From NCBI RefSeq assembly GCF_030010625.1, contig NZ_JASCXN010000021.1:1-64000 (forward strand): a stretch of 64,000 nt of DNA, in the 5' to 3' direction. The translations under genes were made by a program, and so were the position numbers. Positions 14,132 to 23,403 of the stretch are shown here, in pieces. The notes below the pieces were generated by a model. That model made no database searches. It had not been told where the DNA came from and saw only the letters and a list, made by a program, of their open reading frames with translations. Position 1 is the first letter of the stretch, and each line of letters starts with the position of its first letter. Origin of the DNA: Streptomyces sp. CC208A. Lineage in GTDB: Bacteria; Actinomycetota; Actinomycetes; Streptomycetales; Streptomycetaceae.

Positions 14132-17100
14132 CACAGACCTCCGTATCGGTTCCGATGGCCACCATTGATGCGCGCTGCGCCGATGTTGCCGGCGAGGGCG
14201 TAATGGTAGGAGACGTTGTGCCGGAAGAAGCTTTTGCCACGGCGGCCGAAGCTTCGGAAAGTGCGCGTCTTAGTGATCGACCGCAAATGCCGACCTCCGA
14301 CGTAGGAGACTCCCGCAGCGAACGCGGATGCGGCAGCATTACGCCATTGCCCGTTGGCCGCATAGGCCACACCCTGGAAGGCATTGGCAACGGCACCGAT
14401 ATGCCCCGGGCACCACATCGCACAGCGGTTCACCCACTTATTCGTGGCGATCTTCAACATTCCTTGCCGGAAGCCCCGCGTCTTCGCCTTGACACTATTC
14501 CACTTCTTCTTGAACCAGCCCCATCTGCCGTCGAGGTCGTAGCGGTTGAGCGGGTCGGCGTGGACGTAGTCGTAGGCGTTGGCGTTTCCGCCGTAGACAG
14601 GGTCCATTGAGAGGAAGCGTCCGGTGACGGGGTTGTAGAGGCGGACGCCCATGAGGGTGAGGCCGGTGAGGGTCTCGGTGGAGCGCTGTTTGCCGCCGAG
14701 CCAGTTGTAGCGGGTGGCGGGCTGGCCGGTGCGGGGGTTGCCGTACTCGTCGCTGTCCAGGACCAGGGGGGCTTCGGCCTCGTCCAGCGGGAGCTGGAGG
14801 GCGATGTCGCCGTGGATGTTGGTCAGCTGCAGGACGGTGCCGGTGGTGTTGCCGGTGGTGGCGGCGAGGTCGCCGGAGGCCGAGTCGACGTTGCGGGTGA
14901 TGATGCCCTTGGCCGGGTCTTCGGTGATCCAGCGGGGGTTGTCACCGTCGCCGTCGTAGTGGTTGGTCTTGGCCGCGGTCTGCGTCCAGGTGCCGTCGGT
15001 GTTCTCTTCGACGGTCCAGGAGCGGAAGCGGTGGGCGGCGTCGAGCTGCCAGGTCTGGCGCTGGCCGTTCGCGGTCTGCTGGTGGGCCAGGTCGTTGGCG
15101 TAGTAGCCGATCTGGCTGCCGGGCAGGGCGGTGGTGCGGCCGAAGGCGTCGTAGACGTAGCCGGTGTCGGTGAGGCGGTCGGCGCTGTCGTAGGTGTGGG
15201 TGGTGGTGGTTCCGCCGGTGGTCGGGCAGGCCGCGCCGGCCGCGCCTTCGGCCGTGGTCAGGCCGGTGCGGTTGGTGCGCTTGTCGAAGGCGTAGCTGCG
15301 GGTGGTGCAGACCTCGCCGACGGTGTCGTTCACCTGGGTGAGGCGGCCGGTCTTGTCGTAGGTGTAGTCCTGGGCGGACCAGCCGTTGTGGCGGGTGACC
15401 TGGCCGTGGACGGATTCGGCGACGGTGTCGGAGTAGACGACCTGGCCGTCGCTGTCACGGGTGTAGACCCGGGAGAGCGGAGCGCCGGTGGTGTCCTCCT
15501 CGACGGTGAGGGTGTAGCCGCCGGGGAGCTCCTCCGTCGTGACGGAGCCGTCCGCGTCGTAGCGGGCCTCGAAGGCGCCCGCGATGGAGTCGGTCGTCCT
15601 GGTGGCCAGGCCGCGCGGCTCGATGGCCGTGTCGTAGGTGTAGGTCACCGTGGACGGGGCCGAGTCGGTGGTCTTGACCGGGCGGTCGAGCAGGTCGTAC
15701 TCGGTGCGGGTCACTCCGCCGTCGGCGTCCGTGTAGGAGACCTGGCGGCCGAGCTTGTCGAACTCCTTGACGATGGTGCCGCCGGTCGGGGACGTCGTCT
15801 TGACGGCCTGGCCGGTGGCCGGGTCGTACTCGGTCGTCGTCTCCGGGACCGCCTGGCCCAGCCCGCCGGTCATGACCACCTTGACGGCGCGGCCGGCGTT
15901 GTCGTAGGTGGTCGTCGTGGTGCGGGTGACGCCGTTGGCGGTCTCCGTGGCCTTGGCCGGGTTGCCCCACCAGTCGTACTCGGTGGTGGTGGTCGGCAGC
16001 TGCGCCGGGTTGCTGCCGCCGCCGGTGATCGCACCGGCCGGGCCGGTGGAGCAGACCTGGTCGGCCCATTCGGGGCGGCCCTGGCAGGCGCCGGTGCCGG
16101 TCGCGGTCCAGTAGGTGGTCACGCGGGTGCCGGCGTCGGTGCCGGTCGCGCCGGGCAGCAGCTGCTTGGTGATCCGGCCCTGGGAGTCGTACTCGGTGGT
16201 CTCGGTGATCGCCAGACCACCGGGGTCCTTGACCGTCTTCACCGGCAGGCCCTTGACCCAGTCGTAGACCGTCTGGACGACGCGCGGATCGGCCATGACC
16301 GTGGTGCCCAGGGCCTGGGCGCCGGTGGTGACCTTGGTGACCTGGTGCTCGACCTTCGCCGTGCCGTCCGCCGGCCGGCCCGCGTCGTACTCGTTGACCG
16401 TCCAGGAGCGGGCCACGGCCGACTCGCCGTTCAGCGAGATCCGGCGCAGCGGTCCGAACTCCTCCAGCTCACGCAGGCCCTTGGCGTCATAGACGGAGGC
16501 GGTGGTGAGCAGGTCGGCGCGGTCCGCCGAGGACAGGTCGTTGATGCCGAGGTCGGTGAGGGTGGCCTGATCGGCCGCCGTGCCACCCAGCGCGAGGGCC
16601 CGGTTTCCGGCCGAGAGCTCGCGGACGGTGTTGCCGAACTGGTCGTACTCGGTGGTGGAGATGTTCCCGCCCGGCGCTGCGGTGTTGACCTGACGGCCGG
16701 AGGCGTTGGTGTAGGTGAGCGTGGCGCGCCGGTAGTCGGCGGCGGTCAGGCTCGTGCCCGCGTGGGAGGCCGGGACGGCGTCGGCCGGGAAGACCGCGGT
16801 CGCGTCCGACGGGGCGTCCGTCTGACCCCACGCCGCCACGTCCGCGGCACCCATCTTGTAGGGGGCGCCGGTGCCGGTCAGCGGGACGTCGTAGACCACG
16901 GAGGTGCTCGCCGTACCGGACACGGTGTCCTTGGTGCCCTGGGCCAGGCCGGAGCGGGACGCCTTGAGCAGCATGCCGTCACCGGCAGTGGCGGCGTTGC
17001 CGGCCTTGCCGTAGGTGAAGGTCCACGGCAGCTGACCGGGCGGGGTCAGGGTGGTGATGCGGCCGGCGGTGTCGTAGGCGTACTGCGTCTTCAGCGCCGG

Positions 17101-20100
17101 GGTGATCAGCGGGTTGTACGTCTCGCGCAGACGGCCCGAGGCGTCGTAGCGGAAGACCTGAAGGGTCTTGTAGGTGGCGAGCGTCGCACCGGGCTCGGTG
17201 GACCAGCCCCGGATCGAGCTGACCTGGCCGGCGAAGTCACCGAAGGCGGAGGCCGTGGCGGTGGTGGCGGTGGCGTAGACGAACTCCAGCGCGCGGCAGC
17301 CCTTCGTGGACGGCGTCGCCGTGCACGTGGCGGTCGAGGCGGCCGAGGTCGGGGCGATGACCCGCTTCGGACGCGCCAGCTTCTTGCCGTCCGTACCGGT
17401 GACGGTCTCCGAGATCACCGTGGTGGTGGACTGGGCCAGGCCGTCCAGCGTGCTGGAGGCGACCTGCCAGGTGGTGGCCGCCGCGTCCGGCTTGGTGAAG
17501 ACGGTGAGGGTGCCCTCGGTGTCCTTCAGCGTGAACGAGCCCGACAGCGAACCGGTCAGGGTCATGTCCTCCGCGCCCGGCTCCGGCTTCCAGCCGCCGC
17601 CGGTGGTGGCGGTGAAGCCGAGTTCCTCGCCGTCGACGTCGACCAGCGCCACCGACGTGGCGGAGGTCTTCTTCACATACGCCCAGTCGGACTCGGTGAT
17701 CTCCGCGACCGTGCCGGAGGTCCACTGCGGACCGAAGATCGCCGCCTGCCCCTCCTGCTTGACGCCCGCGTCCGCACGGCGCGAGGAAGCCGTACGCGAC
17801 ACCGACAGGCCGAACAGCGAGGCGTCGGTGGCCGACAGCGTGTAGTCACCGGTCAGCAGGTTCACCGAACCCGGACCCGCCTCCTCGGAAGGCGCGCTGC
17901 CCGCGTTGCGATCCACCGTGACATCGTTCGCAGGCGAGTACGCGGTCGCGGTGCCGTCGGTGAACGCGGCACGCACCTCGATCGGACCGTCCTCGGCAAG
18001 GCTGTCGGTGATGTTCCAGGTCAGACCGGCGGGCTTGCCGTTCGTCACCGGGACCGGCCATGCGGCCACCGTGTTCGTCCCCTGGCGCACGTCGGCGAGA
18101 GGAACGTTCTTCCACGCGTCGGTCTCGCCACGCCGGTACTGGTAGGTCACACCGGTGTAGGAGGTCTGGCCCTCGGCCGACAGCGCCACTCGGCGCGCCG
18201 GACGCTCGCCCTGGCCCGGGGTCAGCAGAGCCGCGCCGGAACCGGCGTAGAAGACATAAGCACTCTCGGCGGAGACGTTGCCCGCCGGGTCCACCGTGCG
18301 GACGGTCACCGTGTGCTTGCCCGCCCCGAAGCCGGTCAGGGTCCTGGTGACGGTCGCGCCGGTGGTGGCGGCGGACACCCAGGTCCCGGCGTCGAGCTTG
18401 TACTGCACCTCGGCGACGTCGCTGGTCGGGGGCTTGAAGGAGAACGAGCCGGAGAACTTGCCGTTCGCGTCCGGGGTGCCGGACCAGGTGCTGGCCGGGA
18501 AGTCACCGGAGGTGATGGTGCTGGTGGCCGGCTTGGTGGTGTCGACGGTGAAGGTCACCGTCGGCGTCCAGTTCGACCAGGCGTTGCCGTCGTAGGCGCG
18601 GCCCTTGAACCAGTACGTGCGGCCGTTGACCAGCTTGCCCGACGGCACCGTGTAGGAGACCGTCTTGTTCACGACCGGCGACAACGTGCCCGGGTCGTGG
18701 ACCAGCAGGTTCGTCGACCCCTCCCACAGCTCCCACTTCGTGCGCAGGGTCGTGGTCTCGGCGTCGGTCGCGGTGTACTTCAGGGCGGGCGTGGTCGTGG
18801 TGACCCAGTTCTTGCCGCCGTTCGCCCGGCCCGGGGTGGCGGACATCGGGTTGCCGGCGACCGGGACGGTGTTGTACGTGACCGATACGTACGGGGTGTT
18901 CGTCGCGGCGTTGCCGGAGTTGAACCGCTTCCAGGAGTACGGATCCGACTCGTTGGTCGCCTTGATGCCCATCGCGTTGCTGCTGTTGCCGTTGGCGGCC
19001 CAGGCGACGGCGAGGTTCTTGATGTCCTGCGAGACCCAGCCGTCCGCACACGACGAGGAGAAGCCCTTCGTCGCGGTCGAGGTGGCCCACTTGTTGGTGA
19101 AGCCGGGCTTGTTGGTCCACCGGGTGGCGGTCGAGGCGTGCGGGGTGTCCCACACCTCCCAGCTCATCGGCGTGCACGACCAGGAGTGGTAGTTCCACAG
19201 GTTCAGCTTCGCGCCGAGGATCTGCTTGCCCCGGATCTGCGTCATGGGGAAGTGCAGGTACGAACGCGCGATCTGGCCGGAGCCGTTGTTGCCGAGCTTG
19301 AGGTCCGTCGACGTCGACATGTCGTTCGTGTAGCCCTGCTGCACGAACGTGTCGAAGCTCGCCCCGAGGTTGACCGACGGGTCCACCGTCACCGGGAACT
19401 TCGTCGCCGGGTCCGCCAGGAACGCCGCATCGGGGGTGAGGGTGAGGTCGATCGCGTCACCGTCCTGCGTCACCTTCAGCCCGACGTCCGCGCGCCGGGT
19501 GTGCTCGCCGGACTTCGCGTCGACCGTCGCGTCCCACATCTCCGGCGCCGGCAGCACACCGACCTGCCTGCCGGTCTCGGCGTCCAGGAACGTCACCGAC
19601 CGGTCCGCGTTCGCCCGCGCCGTAATGCCCCGGGCGTTCAGCGTGAGCGTGACCGAACCGTTCGCGTCGACCGCGCTGCGGTCCTTCAGCTCCAGGAACT
19701 GCTCAAAACCCGTACGCGTCGACTCGATGATCAGATCCGTCGCCGTCAGCACATTCGCGTAACGCGCCGTCGTCCCCGACACGGCCGGCTCCGGCAGCAC
19801 ACCCCGCCACGACAGATCCAGCGACCGGCCCTCACCGGCGTCCAAGGACACCAGCGGGACCGGGGCGGTCCGCGGCTCACCGGCGTCACCCGACGCCATC
19901 ACACGGGCGGCCAGCTTGGCGGGCGTCCTGCCGCCCAGCTTCAGACCCAGCGGATGGTCCTTCGCGACCACCGAACCGTCCACCGACTTCGCGAGGTCGA
20001 CGTCGATGTTCCGCCACGCGCCCGTGGCCTTGTCCCGGAACCGCACCGGACCCGACGCCGCATCCGTCGTCGCCGTCCCGTCCGGATTCGCCCACGTCGT

Positions 20101-20163
20101 GGCCGACTCCGTCCGCTCCGACAGGGCTTCGACGCGCTTGCCCGACAGCCGGGCCGCGACCAT
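14128..20163 (-). CDS. RHS/YD-repeat polymorphic toxin-like protein 1, N-terminus cut by amber codon
   Basis: 2011 residues from the first ATG after an in-frame TAG at 20221-20223. Layout: N-terminal beta region, a DNRLRE-like domain at roughly 265-435 (YLHFPMTQIRGKQILGAKLN), Ig-like segments to about 650, a long array of YD repeats (YDxxGR, EYDxxG), the RHS core motif LYNPVTGRFLSMDP and the boundary DPLNRYDLDGR at 1870-1880, then a unique 131-residue C-terminus. Such proteins are exported contact toxins whose variable tip is released. Upstream of the TAG, in the same frame, lie a good ribosome binding site, a GTG and a signal peptide, so the ancestral protein was secreted. As annotated here it lacks a signal and a convincing start; probably a pseudogene unless the TAG is a sequencing error or read through. 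Confidence 0.75.
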   Translation of the reverse strand: MVAARLSGKRVEALSERTESATTWANPDGTATTDAASGPVRFRDKATGAWRNIDVDLAKSVDGSVVAKDHPLGLKLGGRTPAKLAARVMASGDAGEPRTAPVPLVSLDAGEGRSLDLSWRGVLPEPAVSGTTARYANVLTATDLIIESTRTGFEQFLELKDRSAVDANGSVTLTLNARGITARANADRSVTFLDAETGRQVGVLPAPEMWDATVDAKSGEHTRRADVGLKVTQDGDAIDLTLTPDAAFLADPATKFPVTVDPSVNLGASFDTFVQQGYTNDMSTSTDLKLGNNGSGQIARSYLHFPMTQIRGKQILGAKLNLWNYHSWSCTPMSWEVWDTPHASTATRWTNKPGFTNKWATSTATKGFSSSCADGWVSQDIKNLAVAWAANGNSSNAMGIKATNESDPYSWKRFNSGNAATNTPYVSVTYNTVPVAGNPMSATPGRANGGKNWVTTTTPALKYTATDAETTTLRTKWELWEGSTNLLVHDPGTLSPVVNKTVSYTVPSGKLVNGRTYWFKGRAYDGNAWSNWTPTVTFTVDTTKPATSTITSGDFPASTWSGTPDANGKFSGSFSFKPPTSDVAEVQYKLDAGTWVSAATTGATVTRTLTGFGAGKHTVTVRTVDPAGNVSAESAYVFYAGSGAALLTPGQGERPARRVALSAEGQTSYTGVTYQYRRGETDAWKNVPLADVRQGTNTVAAWPVPVTNGKPAGLTWNITDSLAEDGPIEVRAAFTDGTATAYSPANDVTVDRNAGSAPSEEAGPGSVNLLTGDYTLSATDASLFGLSVSRTASSRRADAGVKQEGQAAIFGPQWTSGTVAEITESDWAYVKKTSATSVALVDVDGEELGFTATTGGGWKPEPGAEDMTLTGSLSGSFTLKDTEGTLTVFTKPDAAATTWQVASSTLDGLAQSTTTVISETVTGTDGKKLARPKRVIAPTSAASTATCTATPSTKGCRALEFVYATATTATASAFGDFAGQVSSIRGWSTEPGATLATYKTLQVFRYDASGRLRETYNPLITPALKTQYAYDTAGRITTLTPPGQLPWTFTYGKAGNAATAGDGMLLKASRSGLAQGTKDTVSGTASTSVVYDVPLTGTGAPYKMGAADVAAWGQTDAPSDATAVFPADAVPASHAGTSLTAADYRRATLTYTNASGRQVNTAAPGGNISTTEYDQFGNTVRELSAGNRALALGGTAADQATLTDLGINDLSSADRADLLTTASVYDAKGLRELEEFGPLRRISLNGESAVARSWTVNEYDAGRPADGTAKVEHQVTKVTTGAQALGTTVMADPRVVQTVYDWVKGLPVKTVKDPGGLAITETTEYDSQGRITKQLLPGATGTDAGTRVTTYWTATGTGACQGRPEWADQVCSTGPAGAITGGGSNPAQLPTTTTEYDWWGNPAKATETANGVTRTTTTTYDNAGRAVKVVMTGGLGQAVPETTTEYDPATGQAVKTTSPTGGTIVKEFDKLGRQVSYTDADGGVTRTEYDLLDRPVKTTDSAPSTVTYTYDTAIEPRGLATRTTDSIAGAFEARYDADGSVTTEELPGGYTLTVEEDTTGAPLSRVYTRDSDGQVVYSDTVAESVHGQVTRHNGWSAQDYTYDKTGRLTQVNDTVGEVCTTRSYAFDKRTNRTGLTTAEGAAGAACPTTGGTTTTHTYDSADRLTDTGYVYDAFGRTTALPGSQIGYYANDLAHQQTANGQRQTWQLDAAHRFRSWTVEENTDGTWTQTAAKTNHYDGDGDNPRWITEDPAKGIITRNVDSASGDLAATTGNTTGTVLQLTNIHGDIALQLPLDEAEAPLVLDSDEYGNPRTGQPATRYNWLGGKQRSTETLTGLTLMGVRLYNPVTGRFLSMDPVYGGNANAYDYVHADPLNRYDLDGRWGWFKKKWNSVKAKTRGFRQGMLKIATNKWVNRCAMWCPGHIGAVANAFQGVAYAANGQWRNAAASAFAAGVSYVGGRHLRSITKTRTFRSFGRRGKSFFRHNVSYHYALAGNIGAARINGGHRNRYGGLW

Positions 20164-20220
20164 CGCCGACGCCAGATCCGCCGCCTCGGTCGGATACGTG
20201 GCGGTATCGGCCGCCGGCGC

Positions 20221-20382
20221 CTATGGCTGTGACGGCAGAGCCACGGCCTGCCCCGTGGTCTCCAGCACGATGGCGGCCTCGACCGCCATCAGGGCCGCCG
20301 TCGCCAGCGCCACCCTCCGCAGAGTCCGCTTGGTGAACCATCTCCCGCCCGTCCAGCCAGGCGGCGATATGTGCTCGGTCAC
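20221..20382 (-). pseudogene. Severed signal-peptide segment of RHS toxin 1
   Basis: GTG at 20382, preceded by GGGGAGG, encodes 53 residues: a basic start (RWFTKRTLRR), a hydrophobic core (VALATAALMAVEAAIVL) and a cleavage-like end (TGQAVALPSQP), then TAG at 20221-20223. The same frame continues after the stop (APAADTATYPTEAADLAS) straight into the toxin body at 20163. One base change, for example CAG to TAG, explains it. Confidence 0.7.
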
Positions 20383-20787
20383 GTGTGAATGTCCTCCCCT
20401 TGAGATAGCCGTCTACACGGCTAGCCGGAGGAGCTTATTCCACATGTAAAGATCCCGTGAAGGCGGGTATCTCGACCTGCCCAGGCGAAGGTGAGCGGCA
20501 ATTCACAGGGTGAAAGGAGTACGTCACCTCTACCCGGTAGCCTCGGTCGGCCAGGCGGAAGCGGCTCGGCCCGCGACCGGCCGGGGAGGGAGTCAGCCGC
20601 AAGCCGCGCCTCCACCTTCGGCGCGTCTCGCCCGCCCCACGGAGCCCCGCACGGGTGCGTCCACCCACCTTGTCGGCATATGCGGGGTTCTGGAGCCGAA
20701 CAGGCTGGTGAGCGCCAGGAACGCAGAGGCCCCCAAGTCGGCAGGAATACCTCGGAGAACCCGCCGCAGGCCGGTCGCCCGGCGCCC

Positions 20788-20918
20788 ACCCCCACCCGAA
20801 ACCGATCAGCGAACCCGACCGGGATGCACGCGGGGTTCAGACCGCGACCGCTGTCGTCGGCGTCATCGGCCTCGTCTGGTTCGTCGAACGCCTGCTGGCG
20901 CCGGGCGGCGCGGCGTAG
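20788..20918 (+). pseudogene. C-terminal remnant of a membrane protein (HupE/UreJ-like tail)
   Basis: An open stretch without start encodes ISEPDRDARGVQTATAVVGV then IGLVWFVERLLAPG and stops at TAG 20916-20918. A final transmembrane helix ending in a W-F-x-E-R pattern resembles the last helix of HupE/UreJ-type proteins. There is no upstream gene body in frame. The remaining part of the 20383-21047 spacer shows nothing else I can support. Confidence 0.35.
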
Positions 20919-21047
20919 CCGCCCCGCTGTCGAGCTCGGCCGCGGCGGTGCGGAGCCGCACTATGTCAACACCGTTGACCGGGCCGGGCACGGCGCGCCT
21001 AGGATCCGCCGTACCGCCCCACCAGCCCCGCAGCCTTACGGAGTGCC

Positions 21048-21542
21048 GTGATCGCCCCAGAGCCGCAGACCGCCGCCGGGCCGGGTTTCACCCCCGCCCT
21101 CGACTTCGCCTTCGAGGTCCGCGCCTCCCTCGCCCCCTCCCTGCACATCGGGCACGGCGCCGGCGAGATCACCGAATACGTCCCCATCACCGGCGGCACC
21201 GTCGAGGGCCCCCGCCTGCGCGGCACCGTCCTGGCTGGCGGCGGCGACTGGTGCGACCGACGCGGCGGGGTCTACCAGCTCGACGCCCGCTACCTCCTCC
21301 AAGCCGATGACGGCGCGGTCATCGACATCACCAACCGCGGCTACTACCACGAGGACGACCCCACCGCCCCCGCCCAGCACGACGGAACCCTGCAGGTGTC
21401 CGAGGCAGGCGTCTACTACCGCACCTCCCCCGTCTTCCGCACCTCCGCCCCCGCCCACCTCTGGCTCGCCCGCACCGTCTTCATCGGCCTCGCCCGCGGC
21501 GACGACTCCGAAGTCGCCATCCGCTTCTACGCCGTGGCCTGA
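21048..21542 (+). CDS. DUF3237 family protein
   Basis: 164 residues, cytosolic beta-barrel family of unknown function. Family pattern visible: a first strand region FAFEVRASLAPSLHIG, then ITGGTVEGPRLRGTVLAGGG, DWCDRRGGVYQLDARYLLQA and DDGAVIDITNRGYY, with a final LARTVFIGLARGDDSEVAIR. GTG at 21048 overlaps TGCCGTG with only a weak GGAGTG site before it. A perfect 13-bp terminator follows. It lies inside the first accessory block with no functional link to neighbours that I can see. Confidence 0.85.
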   Translation: MIAPEPQTAAGPGFTPALDFAFEVRASLAPSLHIGHGAGEITEYVPITGGTVEGPRLRGTVLAGGGDWCDRRGGVYQLDARYLLQADDGAVIDITNRGYYHEDDPTAPAQHDGTLQVSEAGVYYRTSPVFRTSAPAHLWLARTVFIGLARGDDSEVAIRFYAVA

Positions 21543-21571
21543 CCACCGTCGCGACCGCCACCGGGAACGCG

Positions 21572-21605
21572 GAAGACCCCCGCCGGCGGTCGGGCGGGGG
21601 TCTTC
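21572..21605. terminator. Terminator between DUF3237 and DUF397 genes
   Basis: Perfect 13-bp stem (21572-21584 with 21593-21605), 8-nt loop, between convergent genes. Confidence 0.85.
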
Positions 21606-21616
21606 GGGGCGGGTGC

Positions 21617-21802
21617 TCAGACCGTGTGCGTACGGGCGAAGCCGGTGAAGGCGGTCCAGGCGTCGGGGGTGGCGGTCAGTTCGCCGAGGGCGCGGTCCTT
21701 GGTGTCGCGGACGCGGACCACACCAGGGAGGTTGTCGGCGACCTCGACGCAGTCGTCATTGTTGCCGCTGTACGTGCTCGTGTGCCAGGAGGGCTCAGTC
21801 AT
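21617..21802 (-). CDS. DUF397 domain protein
   Basis: 61 residues, one DUF397 domain: WHTSTYSGNNDDCVEVADN, then VVRVRDTKDRALGELTATPD and WTAFTGFAR. Members are encoded in Streptomyces immediately after an XRE/DUF5753 regulator and are thought to work with it, in a toxin-antitoxin-like or developmental switch arrangement (established for related pairs). The ATG at 21802 overlaps the regulator's stop by 8 bp, so the pair is translationally coupled. Confidence 0.9.
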   Translation of the reverse strand: MTEPSWHTSTYSGNNDDCVEVADNLPGVVRVRDTKDRALGELTATPDAWTAFTGFARTHTV

Positions 21803-22604
21803 CGTGCTTCCTCAGTGCGTCCCGCATGAACTCTTGCGATTCATCGACCCCGAGAGCGTCGGCGTGCAGTCGATCATAGACCTTCTGGATGCGATCGACC
21901 TCGGTCGGTTCGAGCATGTACTGGCCGGTACCGAAGCCTTCCGTGTAGGCGGTACGGTCCCCGGAAGGAAGTCTCAGCAAGGTCAGCTGGCCACGGACTA
22001 CGGCCATCTCCGTACGCAGGACCTGCACGTTGACGAAGGGGCGCTGTGCGATCTCCAGCAGCCACTCGATCTGTTCGCGCATGATCTTGCGCGACCCCAT
22101 GACCTTGGTCAGCGCCGACTCGTCGAGTACGGCCCAGAACCAGGGCGGTCGGGGCTGCGAGAACACGGTCTGCCGCTCGATCCGTCGCTGCACGGAGCCC
22201 TCGATGTCGGTCGTGCCGTCAGGGTCTTCGAGGTGCATGATCGCCCGCGCGTAGTCTGGGGTTTGGAGAAGGCCCGGTATCACTGGGTAGAACCCGTAGA
22301 TCGCCCGCGCCCGCGCCTGGTCCCTCAGGAACCCCTGCGCGTAGTCGCGGAAGGCGACGCGGTCACGGATCACCAGGAGGTTGACCAAGGCTCCGCGGAG
22401 TTCGAGCACTTGGTCGATCTGGCGGCCCAGTTGGAGGTCCGGCGGCTCGCCGTTCTCGATCTCCGAGATCCGGGTCGTACTGCTGAAGACCTTCGCCGCC
22501 AGGTCCGCCTGGCGCCAGCCCCGGCGTTTTCGTGCGTCCCGAACCATGTCGGCGATGAAGCTCTCCAGGCTCTCGCTCGGGTCGATCTCGCTCTCAGGTG
22601 GCAT
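21795..22604 (-). CDS. XRE-family regulator with DUF5753 domain
   Basis: 269 residues from the ATG at 22604 (MPPESEIDPSESLESF). The N-terminal helix-turn-helix (about 15-75) reads RKRRGWRQADLAAKVFSSTT then RISEIENGEPPD. The C-terminal DUF5753 region spans about 95-265 (YPVIPGLLQTPDYARAIM; QLTLLRLPSGDRTAYTEGFG). It is co-transcribed with the DUF397 gene. Typical Streptomyces genomes hold dozens of such pairs; this one belongs to the accessory block and has no obvious target besides its own promoter. A longer in-frame start at 22670 exists but lacks HTH-family similarity in the added residues. Confidence 0.9.
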   Translation of the reverse strand: MPPESEIDPSESLESFIADMVRDARKRRGWRQADLAAKVFSSTTRISEIENGEPPDLQLGRQIDQVLELRGALVNLLVIRDRVAFRDYAQGFLRDQARARAIYGFYPVIPGLLQTPDYARAIMHLEDPDGTTDIEGSVQRRIERQTVFSQPRPPWFWAVLDESALTKVMGSRKIMREQIEWLLEIAQRPFVNVQVLRTEMAVVRGQLTLLRLPSGDRTAYTEGFGTGQYMLEPTEVDRIQKVYDRLHADALGVDESQEFMRDALRKHDD

Positions 22605-22717
22605 ATGCCTCGTTTCCCGGTCCCGTAACGGAAACTCAACTCCTGGTGAGCGTAGGGCCGTCGGCGGCATCGTGGAGGTGTTCCCGGAGGAGATCCATCA
22701 GAAAGAGAGAGCCCTCC

Positions 22718-22993
22718 ATGCATGCCTTCACCACCCCTCCCGCCGACCCGCTCCCCGACCGCCCCAGCCGCCCCCTCCACACCGTCCGTCCCGTCACCGA
22801 GGCCGAGGCCGCCCAGGTCTACCGGGAGCTCAAGGCCGCCATGGAGGAGGCCGGGCTGCCGGTCAACGGGCTGTACCGGGACGTCCTGCGCGGGGCCGGT
22901 ACCGACACCCACCTGTACGGGATCGGGGCCTTCACCCTCATCGGGGCCAGGCGGCTGACCGCCGTCCTGCACGCGGGGCGGGGGAGCCGGTGA
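22718..22993 (+). CDS. Hypothetical protein (accessory small gene 1)
   Basis: 91 residues from the ATG at 22718, divergent from the XRE gene. Contains RPVTEAEAAQVYRELKAAME and GLYRDVLRGAGTDTHLYGIG; a small alpha/beta protein without signal or membrane segment. I recognise it only as a type often seen next to XRE/DUF397 pairs in Streptomyces. The site GAAAGAGAGA upstream is a weak ribosome binding site. Its stop overlaps the next start in GTGA. Confidence 0.65.
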   Translation: MHAFTTPPADPLPDRPSRPLHTVRPVTEAEAAQVYRELKAAMEEAGLPVNGLYRDVLRGAGTDTHLYGIGAFTLIGARRLTAVLHAGRGSR

Positions 22994-23214
22994 CGTACTA
23001 CCGCCTCGGGGACTTCGTGACCGACGCGACTCGGGCCCTGACGGGGCAGGTCCACGCCGTGCACGGGAAGACCCTCACGCTGGTGCGGCCCAGCGGGTTC
23101 CTGTGGGAGGCCGATGCCGACCAGTGCTGGAAGGCCAGCGCGCAGGAGCGGGCGGGGCTGACGCCCGGCGGCACCGTCCGCGTCATCAGTACCGCTCGGC
23201 GCCGGTCGTCCTGA
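22990..23214 (+). CDS. Hypothetical protein (accessory small gene 2)
   Basis: 74 residues starting at the GTG inside the GTGA overlap. Sequence YYRLGDFVTDATRALTGQVH, then TLVRPSGFLWEADADQCWKA; likely a small beta-rich (KOW- or SH3-like) fold by its alternating pattern, but no family is recognised. Co-translated with the preceding gene, so probably functionally linked, for example as a two-component accessory module with the neighbouring XRE system. Confidence 0.6.
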   Translation: MTYYRLGDFVTDATRALTGQVHAVHGKTLTLVRPSGFLWEADADQCWKASAQERAGLTPGGTVRVISTARRRSS

Positions 23215-23403
23215 GGGGCGGGAGTCCCTGGGCGCCAGCAGCCTTGGTGCCCCGGTGGGCTCCGGGGCTGCCGCCCGTCGTCTGACGGCCGTGCCTCGGA
23301 AGGGGGTCGCACGGGAGGCGGAAGGGACTGCGGTGACGGGTCGATGCCGGCCGCCGCGTACGGTACAGACCGACCTTCCGACGCGAGACCTGGAGCTTCT
23401 CCC

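Noticed and set aside
14812-20232. 1806-codon plus-strand open frame opposite RHS toxin 1
   Set aside because: It mirrors the minus-strand gene codon for codon, is Gly/Val/Arg-rich without any domain, and exists because GC-rich codons leave the opposite strand open. The minus strand carries the RHS motifs.
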